The notes under the pieces are model-generated. The model saw nothing but the letters and a program-made list of their open reading frames with translations. It ran no database searches and was not told the DNA's origin. Position numbers and translations under genes: made by a program. From positions 1,529,935 through 1,593,934 of the forward strand of contig NZ_JACDIT010000001.1 of assembly GCF_013839445.1 (NCBI RefSeq): a DNA stretch of 64,000 bases, given 5' to 3'. Numbering within the stretch: the first letter of the stretch is position 1; every line of letters begins with the position of its first letter. The stretch is from Chthonobacter albigriseus. GTDB taxonomy: Bacteria; Pseudomonadota; Alphaproteobacteria; Rhizobiales; Pleomorphomonadaceae. Shown one piece after another: positions 52,018-62,413 of the stretch.

Positions 52018-52962
52018 ATGTGCGTCGCTTGCGACTACACGATCCACCGCGCCAGCCACAACTTTGGCTGGAACCGCGACTTTGCACCGGCGCTCGTGGC
52101 GAAGTCCGGCTCGACCATCCACTTCGAGTGCATAGACTCCTCCGCCGGCCAGCTCGGCGAGGGCTCAACGGTGCAAAGCGTGGTCGATCTCGACTTCGGC
52201 AAGGTCAACCCGGTCACCGGGCCGGTCTACGTGGAAGGCGCCGAGCCGGGGGACGCGCTGAAGGTGACCATCCGCAAGTTCGTGCCCTCCGGTATCGGCT
52301 GGACCGCCAACATCCCCGGCTTCGGCCTCCTCGCAGACCAGTTCACCGACCCCGCCATCCACGTCTGGACATACGATCCGCAGAGCATGGCGCCGTCGCT
52401 CTACGGCCCCGGCGGACGCGTGCCGCTGAAGCCCTTCGCCGGGACGATCGGCGTCGCGCCGGCCGAGCCGGGCCTGCATTCCGTCGTGCCGCCGCGCCGC
52501 GTCGGCGGCAACCTGGATATCCGCGACATCACCGAGGGCGTCACGCTCTATCTCCCGATCGAGGTGGAGGGCGCGCTGTTCTCCATCGGCGACACCCACG
52601 CCGCCCAGGGCGACGGCGAAGTCTGCGGCACCGCCATCGAGAGCCGGATGGACGTCGAGGCGACGCTGGAGGTGGTCAAGGGCATGAAGCTGGAGAGCCC
52701 CCGCTTCACCACGCCAGGCCCGGTCACGCGCCATCTCGACGCCGCCGGCTACGAGGTCACCACCGGCATCGGCCCCGACCTGATGACCGGCGCCCGCGAG
52801 GCGGTGATGCGCATGGTCGACCTGCTCGCCGCCGACCACGGCATGAACCCGGTCGACGCCTACATGCTCTGCTCCGTCTGCGGCGACCTCAGGATCTCCG
52901 AGATCGTCGACATGCCGAACTGGGTGGTGTCGTTCTACTTCCCCCGGATCGTCTTCTCTTGA
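52018..52962 (+). CDS. Acetamidase/formamidase family hydrolase
   Basis: 314 aa FmdA/AmdA-family amidohydrolase that releases ammonia from formamide, acetamide or similar amides. Family landmarks: HFECIDSSAGQLGEGSTVQS near residue 39, GPVYVEGAEPGDALKVTIRK near 69, PPRRVGGNLDIRDITEGVTL near 161 and the metal/catalytic segment SIGDTHAAQGDGEVCGTAIE near 190. GAGGGGAGACC precedes the ATG. It fits as the catabolic enzyme for the substrate sensed by AmiC and imported by the ABC system. Confidence 0.93.
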   Translation: MCVACDYTIHRASHNFGWNRDFAPALVAKSGSTIHFECIDSSAGQLGEGSTVQSVVDLDFGKVNPVTGPVYVEGAEPGDALKVTIRKFVPSGIGWTANIPGFGLLADQFTDPAIHVWTYDPQSMAPSLYGPGGRVPLKPFAGTIGVAPAEPGLHSVVPPRRVGGNLDIRDITEGVTLYLPIEVEGALFSIGDTHAAQGDGEVCGTAIESRMDVEATLEVVKGMKLESPRFTTPGPVTRHLDAAGYEVTTGIGPDLMTGAREAVMRMVDLLAADHGMNPVDAYMLCSVCGDLRISEIVDMPNWVVSFYFPRIVFS

Positions 52963-52976
52963 CCGAAAGGACCGAC

Positions 52977-54662
<1,686 letters not shown>

Positions 54663-54669
54663 AGGGTTC

Positions 54670-55290
54670 CTAGCGCCGCCCCGCGGTGAGAAGGGTCGCC
54701 AGTTCGACCGCGTTGCGCACGCCCATCTTCTCGAAGATGCGGGCGCGGTGGACCTCCACCGTGCGCATGGAGACCTTCAGGTCGTCGGCGATCTGCTTGT
54801 TGAGGCGCCCGTCGAGGAGAAGGTCCAGCACCTCGCGCTCCCGCGAGGTGAGCCCGGAGAGCCGGCTTTCCACGAGGTCGCGTCCCTCGTGAGCGCTCCG
54901 GTCCGCCTCCGCCCGGGCAAGCGCGGCCAGCACCGTGTCGACGAGCGCGTTGTCGTTGAACGGCTTCTCCACGAAGTCGAAGGCACCCTTCTTGAGCGCC
55001 TCCACCGCAATCGGCACGTCCGCGTGCCCAGTGAGGAAGACCACCGGCTCGCTGCGGCCGAGCGCGTGCATCCGCTCCAGCACCTCAAGGCCCGAGATCC
55101 CGTCCATCCGCATGTCGAGCACGACGCAGGCAAGCCCCGACGGTCCGCCGGCCAGGAAGGCTTCGCCGCTCGCCCACTCGCGCGTCCTCAAGCCGCGCGA
55201 ACCGAGGAGGAACGAGAGCGAATCGCGGATCGCCGGGTCGTCGTCGACCACATGCACCAGGGCATTGGGGAGGGGCGTGGCAAGGGTCAT
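54670..55290 (-). CDS. dctR: FixJ/DctR-type response regulator
   Basis: 206 aa. The receiver domain (10-125) has D15-D17 pocket (HVVDDD), phosphoacceptor D59 (VVLDMRMDG), T87 (FLTGHAD) and K109 (VEKPF). LuxR-type HTH at about 140-200 (LTSREREVLDLLLDGRLNKQ, VSMRTVEVHRARIFEKMGV). Its ATG overlaps the stop of the kinase gene by 4 bases. Divergently, 2 kb away, lies a DctPQM TRAP transporter, matching the DctS/DctR arrangement of Rhodobacter, where the pair induces C4-dicarboxylate uptake. Confidence 0.9.
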   Translation of the reverse strand: MTLATPLPNALVHVVDDDPAIRDSLSFLLGSRGLRTREWASGEAFLAGGPSGLACVVLDMRMDGISGLEVLERMHALGRSEPVVFLTGHADVPIAVEALKKGAFDFVEKPFNDNALVDTVLAALARAEADRSAHEGRDLVESRLSGLTSREREVLDLLLDGRLNKQIADDLKVSMRTVEVHRARIFEKMGVRNAVELATLLTAGRR

Positions 55291-57260
55291 GCGGCCTCCG
55301 CGGGAACCGGGACGGGAAGCACCAGGGTGAACACGGTACCGCCGCCCTCGCGCGGGGCGTGGACCAGCCGTCCCTTGTGCAGCTCCATGATCGACCGGCA
55401 GATGTTCAGCCCCATGCCCATGCCCTCCGCCTTGGTGGAGACGAACGCGTCGAACAGCCGCCCGTCCACCTCAGGATCGATGCCCGGTCCGCGGTCGGCG
55501 ACCGCGAGCACCACCTCCTCGCCGCGCCGCGCAGCCGTCACGGTGAGCACCCGCTCAACCCCCGGCATGCCGGCCATCGCCTCGGCGCCGTTGCGGATCA
55601 GGTTGATCAGCGCCTGCTCCATCAGGATGCGGTCGGCGTGGATCGGCGGCAGGTCGTCCTCGATCCGCGTCTCGATCCTGACGCCGGCGTTGCGCGCGTC
55701 GACCGCCGTGAAGGCGACCGTCTCGGCCACCAAGTCGGCCGTCGGCACCGGACCGAAGCGCGGCTCACGCTTGCGGACGAAATCCTGGATGCGCCGGATG
55801 ATCTGGCCGGCGCGCTGGGCCTGCACCGCGAGCTTCTCGAGCGCCGCCTCCACGGCCCTGGCGTCCGGCGCGGGCCCGCGCAGCACGTTGAGCGACCCCG
55901 CCGCGTAGCTGGCGATCGCGGCGAGCGGCTGATTGAGTTCATGCGCGAGCGTGGAGGCCATTTCGCCGAGCGTGATCAGGCGGCCGGTGCGCTGCAGGCT
56001 TTCCGCCTGCCGGCGCGACAGCTCTGCCGCTACCTTGCGGTCGGTCACGTCGATGATCGAGCCCATCCAGCCGCTGAACACTCCGTCGGCATCGATCAGC
56101 GGCGCTTCGTAGAGCAGCGCGTCGAAACTGGAGCCGTCCTTGCGCCGCAGCCGCGTCTCCCAGCTCTTCGGCCGCCGCTCGCCGTGGATCAGCGCGTCGT
56201 GGCGGGCCTGCGTCTCCTCCACCTGGTCCGGTTGCCAATAGGGCATCGGCGGCCCGAGGCCGACCAGCTCCTCGGCGCTCCAGCCGACCATCCGGCAGAA
56301 GGCCTGGTTGACGTAGAGGATCCGCCCGTCGAGATCGCGCGCCCTGAGGCCGACGGTCAGACTGTCCTCCATGGAGCGCCGGAACGCCGTCTCCGCCCGC
56401 AGTTGCTGCTCCGCCCGCCGACGCCGCGCCACGTGGCGCTGCAGTCCGACCAGCGAGGCGACCGCCAGCGCCGCCAGCCCGACGATGGCGCCGACCAGGA
56501 GATTGTTGGAAAAGCCCGACGCCAGCCGGTAGGGCGAGATCGCCAGCCACGTCCCTTTGATCGGCGGATCGAAGGCGATGCGGTGGAAGAGGCTCGGGTC
56601 CACCGGCTCCACGCTGCTCTTCTCGGCGAGCACCCGCCCGGTGCTGTCGAGGAGCCGCACGGCGTATTTCTCGCCGATCCACCAGGGCACGTGCCGGGCG
56701 ATCAGGGCGCTCACCGAGACGGTCGCGACCAGCACGCCGCCGTCCGCAACCGGGCGGGCCATGTCCACGGTGAGCGTGCCGTCGGCGATCGTTTCAAGGT
56801 CCCCGTAGACCGGCCGGGCCGATCCCTGCCCGAGCGCGCGCGCCCGCTCCACCACCGCCGGCAACGGACCATCCGCCCGCCCGGCCGGGACCGAGGCGAC
56901 GGCCGTCCCGTCCGGGCCGTACCACCGCACCGCGATCACCTCGGGGTTGCTCACCACATGAATGCGCAGGCGGTCGACCAGCGCCTCGCGGTCGGCGTCG
57001 GGTCGGCCCGCGTCGAGCGCCAGCCGGGTGATGATGTCCTCGTCGGTGGTCAGCTGGAAGCGGAGCGTCTGCTCCACCCAAAGCGCGTCGGAGATCAGCG
57101 TGGTGCGGACGAGGTCCTTCTCGTCGCGGTCGAGGATCCAGAGGAGCAGCCCGAGCAGCGTCACGAGCAGCACGATGGCGATCACCGGCATGGCGGCGAG
57201 CACCACGTCGCCACGCCGGAAGGCCGGCATGGCCTGCCACGATCTGGCGCGTTCCTCCAA
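55287..57260 (-). CDS. dctS: DctS-type sensor histidine kinase
   Basis: 657 aa from a TTG at 57260 with GGGAGG 9 bases upstream; an ATG ten codons later has no good ribosome-binding site. One membrane helix at about 20-43, a periplasmic sensor domain (45-245) and a second helix at about 250-272 precede a PAS domain (290-415; DGRILYVNQAFCRMVGWSAE). The transmitter has an H-box TLAHELNQPLAAIASYAAGS near 443, then N-box (IRNGAEAM) and G-boxes (DRGPGID, GMGMGLNICRSIMELH). It senses a periplasmic ligand, probably dicarboxylate, and phosphorylates the overlapping response regulator. Confidence 0.91.
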   Translation of the reverse strand: MEERARSWQAMPAFRRGDVVLAAMPVIAIVLLVTLLGLLLWILDRDEKDLVRTTLISDALWVEQTLRFQLTTDEDIITRLALDAGRPDADREALVDRLRIHVVSNPEVIAVRWYGPDGTAVASVPAGRADGPLPAVVERARALGQGSARPVYGDLETIADGTLTVDMARPVADGGVLVATVSVSALIARHVPWWIGEKYAVRLLDSTGRVLAEKSSVEPVDPSLFHRIAFDPPIKGTWLAISPYRLASGFSNNLLVGAIVGLAALAVASLVGLQRHVARRRRAEQQLRAETAFRRSMEDSLTVGLRARDLDGRILYVNQAFCRMVGWSAEELVGLGPPMPYWQPDQVEETQARHDALIHGERRPKSWETRLRRKDGSSFDALLYEAPLIDADGVFSGWMGSIIDVTDRKVAAELSRRQAESLQRTGRLITLGEMASTLAHELNQPLAAIASYAAGSLNVLRGPAPDARAVEAALEKLAVQAQRAGQIIRRIQDFVRKREPRFGPVPTADLVAETVAFTAVDARNAGVRIETRIEDDLPPIHADRILMEQALINLIRNGAEAMAGMPGVERVLTVTAARRGEEVVLAVADRGPGIDPEVDGRLFDAFVSTKAEGMGMGLNICRSIMELHKGRLVHAPREGGGTVFTLVLPVPVPAEAA

Positions 57261-57307
57261 CGCTCCCGCCCTCCCTGGCGGCCAGCGACGGCCGCCGGCC
57301 CGCTTCG

Positions 57308-57326
57308 GATATCCACAATAGATATC
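57308..57326. promoter_or_regulatory. Candidate DctR operator between dctS and dctP
   Basis: GATATC, seven bases, GATATC: two perfect palindromes that also form an inverted repeat, 80 bp upstream of dctP and 48 bp upstream of dctS. It is the only clear symmetric element in the 145-bp divergent spacer. Assignment to DctR is inference. Confidence 0.45.
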
Positions 57327-57405
57327 GGCGAACGCCTTTCACTAAAGCTTAGCACAGGACCGCGGAAGGGAAGAGCCGCGGCCGGACCAACGGGAGGAAC
57401 CCTCG

Positions 57406-58419
57406 ATGAAGACCCGCCGCACCGCCCTTCGGGCCATGGGAGCGCTGACGCTCGCCCTGACCCTCTCTGTTTCCGCCGGCGCCGCGCTGGCCCAGGAGAT
57501 CGTCATCAAGTTCAGCCACGTGGTGGCGCCGGACACCCCCAAGGGCAAGGGCGCGGAGAAGTTCAGGGAACTCGCCGAGCAGTACACCGGCGGCAAGGTG
57601 AAAGTGGAGGTCTACCCGAACTCGCAGCTCTACAAGGACAAGGAGGAGCTGGAGGCCCTGCAGCTCGGCGCCGTGCAGATGCTGGCGCCCTCGCTGGCCA
57701 AGTTCGGCCCGCTCGGCGTCAAGGAATTCGAGGTCTTCGACCTGCCCTACATGTTCCCGAGCTACGAGGCCCTGCACAAGGTGACCACCGGCCCGATCGG
57801 CAAGGAGATGCTGGGCCTCCTGGAGGCCAAGGGCATAACGGGCCTGGCCTTCTGGGACAACGGCTTCAAGATCATGAGCGCCAACTCGCCGGTGACGACG
57901 CCGGACGACTTCCTCGGCCTTAAGATGCGCATCCAGTCGTCCAAGGTGCTGGAGGCTGAGATGTCGGCGCTCGGCGCCGTGCCGCAGGTGATGGCCTTCT
58001 CCGAGGTCTACCAGGCGCTGCAGACGGGCGTCGTCGACGGCACAGAGAACCCGCCGTCCAACATGTTCACCCAGAAGATGCACGAGGTGCAGTCGCACGC
58101 GACGATCTCCAACCACGGCTATCTCGGCTACGCGGTGATCGTGAACAAGAAGTTCTGGGACGAACTGCCCGAGGACGTCCGCGCCGGCCTCGACAAGGCC
58201 ATGGCGGAAGCCACCGAATACGCCAACGGCATCGCCAAGGAGGAGAACGACAAGGCTCTCCAAGCGATGAAGGACGCCGGCAAGACCGAGTTCCACGAGC
58301 TGACCGACGAGGAGCGCAAGGCCTGGGTCGATGCCCTCCTGCCGGTGCACGAGGAAATGGCCGACCGCATCGGGGCCGACCTGATTGCCAGGATCCAGGC
58401 CGAGACCGGCGTGAAGTAA
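57406..58419 (+). CDS. dctP: TRAP transporter solute-binding protein DctP
   Basis: 337 aa. Signal peptide (ALTLALTLSVSAGAALA, cleavage near 30) and mature domain EIVIKFSHVVAPDTPKGKGA. The DctP signature region MRIQSSKVLEAEMSALGAVP carries the conserved Arg that binds the ligand carboxylate (the R of KMRIQSS). FSEVYQALQTGVVDGTENPP follows. It delivers dicarboxylates to DctQM. GGGAGGAACC precedes the ATG. It is separated from dctQ by 183 bp that contain two stem-loops, which usually allow more binding protein than membrane subunits to be made. Confidence 0.95.
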   Translation: MKTRRTALRAMGALTLALTLSVSAGAALAQEIVIKFSHVVAPDTPKGKGAEKFRELAEQYTGGKVKVEVYPNSQLYKDKEELEALQLGAVQMLAPSLAKFGPLGVKEFEVFDLPYMFPSYEALHKVTTGPIGKEMLGLLEAKGITGLAFWDNGFKIMSANSPVTTPDDFLGLKMRIQSSKVLEAEMSALGAVPQVMAFSEVYQALQTGVVDGTENPPSNMFTQKMHEVQSHATISNHGYLGYAVIVNKKFWDELPEDVRAGLDKAMAEATEYANGIAKEENDKALQAMKDAGKTEFHELTDEERKAWVDALLPVHEEMADRIGADLIARIQAETGVK

Positions 58420-58459
58420 GCCGCGCCGGCGGGCGTCCTACCCGGACGCCCGACCCTGT

Positions 58460-58534
58460 CCTCTCCCCGCCGGACGGGGAGAGGATCCGCCGTAACCGAT
58501 CGAAGACACCCGCTCCCTGCCCGTCCGGCAGGGG
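58460..58534. repeat. Pair of stem-loops in the dctP-dctQ spacer
   Basis: CCTCTCCCCG-CCGGA-CGGGGAGAGG (58460-58484, perfect 10-bp stem) and CCCTGCC-CGTCC-GGCAGGG (58515-58533). The second is close to the reverse complement of the first (both carry GCCGGACGGG on one strand). Similar CCCCG...CGGGG palindromes occur at 7307 and 43467. Likely a dispersed palindromic element that stabilises the dctP message. Confidence 0.6.
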
Positions 58535-58602
58535 ACGATCGCCGCGCGCCTCCCGCCGGGGCGGCGGCACCCATCGCCCATCCACCCCACGGGAACGCTC
58601 CC

Positions 58603-59250
58603 ATGCTCCGCGCCCTCGACCGCCTGGAAGAGATCCTGATCGCCACGCTGATCGCCGTCGCGACGCTGATCATCTTCGTCGCCGTCGCCCACCGCTACAC
58701 GCTCGGCATCTTCGCCGACGTCGTCAGCCTGGCCCGCTCCAACGACATCCCGTGGCTGATGGCGGCGAGCCGGTCGGCCTACTTCGGCCTGCGGTCCGTC
58801 AATCTTGTGTGGGCCCAGGAGCTCTGCATCATCCTGTTCGTCTGGATGGCCAAGTTCGGTGCCGCCTATGGCGTGCGCACCGGCATTCACGTCGGCATCG
58901 ACGTCCTCATCAACAAGATGTCGCCGACACGGCGGAAGGCTTTCATCCTCTTCGGCCTCATGGCCGGTGCGCTGTTTACCGGCATCATTGGCACCCTGGG
59001 CGCCAACTTCGTCTGGCACATGGCCCACACCGACGCCATCTCGCCGGACCTGGAGCTGCCGATGTGGGTGGTTTACCTCGCCATCCCGCTCGGCTCCTAC
59101 CTGATGTGCTTCCGCTTCCTCCAGGTCGCGGCGACCTACGCCCGCACCGGCGAACTGCCCCACCACGACCACGGCCACGTGGACGGCGTCGACGAGGACG
59201 CCGCCGCTTCCGCCATCGCCATGAGCCCCCTCACGCCGAAGGACGCCTGA
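58603..59250 (+). CDS. dctQ: TRAP transporter small membrane subunit DctQ
   Basis: 215 aa, four membrane helices (about 12-32, 67-85, 107-127 and 150-170). QELCIILFVWMAKFGAAYGV with the conserved WMAKFGAAYGVR element and HVGIDVLINKMSPTRRKAFI are typical of DctQ. The first loop is longer than usual (LARSNDIPWLMAASRSAYFG). A His-rich stretch ELPHHDHGHVDG lies near the C-terminus and could bind metal. Followed after 2 bp by dctM. Confidence 0.92.
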   Translation: MLRALDRLEEILIATLIAVATLIIFVAVAHRYTLGIFADVVSLARSNDIPWLMAASRSAYFGLRSVNLVWAQELCIILFVWMAKFGAAYGVRTGIHVGIDVLINKMSPTRRKAFILFGLMAGALFTGIIGTLGANFVWHMAHTDAISPDLELPMWVVYLAIPLGSYLMCFRFLQVAATYARTGELPHHDHGHVDGVDEDAAASAIAMSPLTPKDA

Positions 59251-59252
59251 CC

Positions 59253-60578
59253 ATGAACGCGACCCTCATCTTCGGCGGCCTGGTCGGCCTGATGCTGACG
59301 GGCATGCCGATCTCCATCGCCCTCGGCCTCACCGTGCTGGTGTTCCTGTTCACGATGACGGCGGTGCCGATCGACACGGTGGCCCTGAAGCTCTTCACCG
59401 GCATCGAGAAGTTCGAGATCATGGCGATCCCGTTCTTCATCCTGGCCGGCAACTTCCTGACCCACGGCGGCGTCGCCCGCCGGATGATCAACTTCGCCAC
59501 CTCCATGGTCGGCCACTGGCACGGCGGCCTCGGCCTTGCCGGCGTGATCGCCTGCGCGCTGTTCGCCGCGGTGTCCGGATCGTCCCCCGCCACCGTGGTG
59601 GCGATCGGCTCGATCATCCTGCCGGCGATGGTCAAGCAGGGCTTCCCCAAGCGCTTCGGCGCCGGCGTGATCACCACCTCCGGTGCGCTGGGCATCCTGA
59701 TCCCGCCGTCGATCGTCATGGTGATGTATGCGGTCGCCACCTCCGGCATGCAGGTGACCGGCCCGGACGGCGAGATCGTCTCCTCAGCCTCGGTCGGCCA
59801 GCTCTTCATGGCCGGCGTCATCCCGGGCCTGATGCTGGCGACCCTGCTCGGCGTCACGACGTGGTACCGCGCCTGGAAGAACGGCTACCCGCGCCTGGAG
59901 AAGGCGAGCTGGATCCAGCGCTGGCAGGCCTTCCGCAAGGCGGCCTGGGGCCTTCTGCTGATCGTCATCGTCATCGGCGGCATCTACACCGGCGTGTTCA
60001 CGCCGACCGAGGCGGCGGCGATGAGCGCGGTCTACGCCTTCGTCATCGCGGTCTGGGTCTACCGCGACATGTCGCTGTCCGACGTGCCGAAGGTGCTGCT
60101 CTCCTCCGCCAACATGTCGGCGATGCTGCTCTACATCATCACCAACGCCGTGTTGTTCTCCTTCCTGATGACGCACGAAAACATCCCGCAGGCGCTCGGC
60201 GAGTGGATGGTCAACACCGGCCTTTCCTGGTGGATGTTCCTGATCGCGGTCAACATCATCCTGCTCGCCGCCGGCAACTTCATGGAGCCGTCGTCGATCG
60301 TGCTGATCATGGCGCCGATCCTCTTCCCCGTCGCGGTGAAGCTCGGCATCGACCCCATCCACTTCGGCATCATGATCGTGGTCAATATGGAGGTCGGCAT
60401 GTGCCATCCCCCGGTCGGCCTCAACCTCTACGTCGCCTCCGGCATCACCAAGATGGGCATCACCGAGCTGACCATCGCCGTCATGCCCTGGCTGATGACC
60501 ATGCTGGGCTTCCTGGTGCTGGTGACCTACGTGCCGGAGATCTCGCTCTTCCTGCCGCGCCTGCTCGGCATGATGTGA
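59253..60578 (+). CDS. dctM: TRAP transporter large membrane subunit DctM
   Basis: 441 aa from the ATG at 59253, the usual DctM length, with about 12 membrane helices. It forms the Na+-coupled transport channel. Signatures: FEIMAIPFFILAGNFLTHGG near 51, AVSGSSPATVVAIGSIILPA near 103, and GALGILIPPSIVMVMYAVAT near 145. The second half repeats the pattern in GNFMEPSSIVLIMAPILFPV and VGMCHPPVGLNLYVASGITK. Operon with dctP and dctQ; presumed control by the divergent DctSR pair. Confidence 0.96.
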   Translation: MNATLIFGGLVGLMLTGMPISIALGLTVLVFLFTMTAVPIDTVALKLFTGIEKFEIMAIPFFILAGNFLTHGGVARRMINFATSMVGHWHGGLGLAGVIACALFAAVSGSSPATVVAIGSIILPAMVKQGFPKRFGAGVITTSGALGILIPPSIVMVMYAVATSGMQVTGPDGEIVSSASVGQLFMAGVIPGLMLATLLGVTTWYRAWKNGYPRLEKASWIQRWQAFRKAAWGLLLIVIVIGGIYTGVFTPTEAAAMSAVYAFVIAVWVYRDMSLSDVPKVLLSSANMSAMLLYIITNAVLFSFLMTHENIPQALGEWMVNTGLSWWMFLIAVNIILLAAGNFMEPSSIVLIMAPILFPVAVKLGIDPIHFGIMIVVNMEVGMCHPPVGLNLYVASGITKMGITELTIAVMPWLMTMLGFLVLVTYVPEISLFLPRLLGMM

Positions 60579-60613
60579 GGCTGCTCGAAAACGGGCGGGG
60601 GCGGGCTCCGGCG

Positions 60614-60871
60614 TCAGGCCGGCGAACCGCCCTCTTCCTCCTCGAAGGTGACCGCCACGTCGCCGTTTGCGGAAAGCCGGACCTTCTCGCCCTCGACATC
60701 GGCGACGAGCGACAGCGGGATGAAGTGGTGATGTCCCCGGTGCCGGCCCTGGCCGCTGTCATCCTTGGTCAGCTTGATGCGGCCGTCCTCGACCCGGTCG
60801 ACCGTCCCCACGTGGACCCCGTCGGCTCCGATGACTTCCATGTGCTCGCGAATGTTCGATGCGTCGGCCAT
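60614..60871 (-). CDS. DUF2171 domain protein
   Basis: 85 aa from the ATG at 60871 (AGGAGACGCC upstream). The PRC-barrel-like fold of DUF2171 is visible: NIREHMEVIGADGVHVGTVD (6-25) and HHHFIPLSLVADVEGEKVRL, with a His cluster GRHRGHHH and an acidic tail (FEEEEGG). Small cytosolic protein; the function of the family is unknown. Convergent with dctM (35 bp). Confidence 0.88.
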   Translation of the reverse strand: MADASNIREHMEVIGADGVHVGTVDRVEDGRIKLTKDDSGQGRHRGHHHFIPLSLVADVEGEKVRLSANGDVAVTFEEEEGGSPA

Positions 60872-60939
60872 GCGGCGTCTCCTTGCCCGTTGGATGATGC
60901 CACCCAAGCTTCAGCCTGACCGGATTGTTCCCGGCACGA

Positions 60940-62250
60940 TCATTCGGCCGGCCGGACGGCCGTCGCTTCCGCGGGCTCCAGCCGGGCGCGCCGCCGCGCG
61001 AGCTCCAGGAACGCGGAAAGCCCAAGGCAGCCGACCGCCGCGAAGGTCATCAGCGCCGCCGTCGGCCCCGCCACTTCCATCTGCCAGGCGAAGGCGAACG
61101 GCGCCACGGCCGCCATGAACTGGCGCGCGAAAGCCATGATGCCGAGCCGCGTGCCGTAGGATGCGCTGCCGAACAGCGCCAGCGGCAGCGTGCCCTGAAC
61201 GATGCTCTTCAGCCCCGAACCGAAACCGAGCAGCACCGCGAAGGCCACCGCGCCGGCGGTCGACGGCGCGCTCGCCGCCAGGATCAGGATCGCCAGCGGC
61301 AGCATGGCCATGCCGAAGATGGTGACGGTGAGCGGGTGCCGCCGCGCGCCGAGGATCATGTTGACGAAGCGCACCAGCACCTGCGCCGGCCCGAACAGGG
61401 TGGAGACCACGAGCGCCGTCGATCCGAGCCCGATGGTGGTGAGCGCCGGCACCATCTGCGCCAGCATGGCCGAGAGCAGGAATCCCGACAGCGCGAAGCC
61501 GACGGTGACCAGCACGAACAGCTGCCGGGCGACCGCCGGGGAGAGCGGCGCAACCGCCACCGGCGCGTCCCGACCCGGCGGCACCGCATCGCCGGGCGAG
61601 CCTTGGGGCTCCGAAGGTCGACCGAAGGCGATCACCGCATGGAGCGGCAGGCAGACGAGGAGGTTCAAGGCCGCGAAGATCAGGAACACCTCACGCCAGC
61701 CGGACACCGTGTGCAGCCAGCTCGACAGCGGCCAGAACAGCGTCGAGGCGAAGCCGGCGATCAGTGTCAGGTGGGTGATCCGCGTCCTTGCCTGCGGTCC
61801 GGCGCTCTGCACGATGGCCGCGAAGGCGACGTCGTAGAGCACCAGGGTCGAGGTGGTCTGGATCGCAATCAGCGCGGCGCAGAAGGCGATCGGCCCGGGT
61901 GCTGCCGCGGCCGCCGCCAGCCCGACCGCGGTCGCGGCGGAGCCGACCGTCATCACCCGCGCGGCGCCGTGCCTGTCGACCATCCTGCCGACGGCCGGCG
62001 CCGCGAATCCGCCGACGAGCAGCGCGAGCGAGAAGGCGCCGAACAGGGACGACACCGGCCACGAGAACGACGCCGCGATGTCCCCGGCCAGGATGGCGAA
62101 GCTGTAGTAGACCGTGCCGTAGCCGATGATCTGGGTGATCCCGAGGAGCACGACCAGCAGCCCGGGCGTGAGGTCGACCGACAGACGCGCTAGCCTCACC
62201 GGCACACCCCCGGCACCCCTGTTCCGACGCATCCGCTGGCCATGTCCCAT
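60940..62250 (-). CDS. MFS transporter
   Basis: About 436 aa, 12 membrane helices with a central cytosolic loop (about 195-240 in this numbering). The motif-A-like loop VGRMVDRHGAARVMTVGSAA lies between helices 2 and 3. The start is uncertain: ATG at 62250 directly follows GGAGG, and ATGs at 62232 and 62298 are also in frame. The family often moves organic acids or drugs. Substrate unknown. It stands alone between the DUF2171 and YbhN-type genes. Confidence 0.85.
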   Translation of the reverse strand: MGHGQRMRRNRGAGGVPVRLARLSVDLTPGLLVVLLGITQIIGYGTVYYSFAILAGDIAASFSWPVSSLFGAFSLALLVGGFAAPAVGRMVDRHGAARVMTVGSAATAVGLAAAAAAPGPIAFCAALIAIQTTSTLVLYDVAFAAIVQSAGPQARTRITHLTLIAGFASTLFWPLSSWLHTVSGWREVFLIFAALNLLVCLPLHAVIAFGRPSEPQGSPGDAVPPGRDAPVAVAPLSPAVARQLFVLVTVGFALSGFLLSAMLAQMVPALTTIGLGSTALVVSTLFGPAQVLVRFVNMILGARRHPLTVTIFGMAMLPLAILILAASAPSTAGAVAFAVLLGFGSGLKSIVQGTLPLALFGSASYGTRLGIMAFARQFMAAVAPFAFAWQMEVAGPTAALMTFAAVGCLGLSAFLELARRRARLEPAEATAVRPAE

Positions 62251-62413
62251 CCTCCGCCGCCCGCGTCCAGCAAGCGTTCGCGACGGTCCGAACGTCAAGC
62301 GCCGCTGCGACGCATCGCCGATCTCTAAAGACTAACCCCAACGGAGGTGACAGCAACATGACGGCAAGGTCGACGTTCTATAAAAGGGATGGGTTCGCCG
62401 GCAGGAGAGGCTA

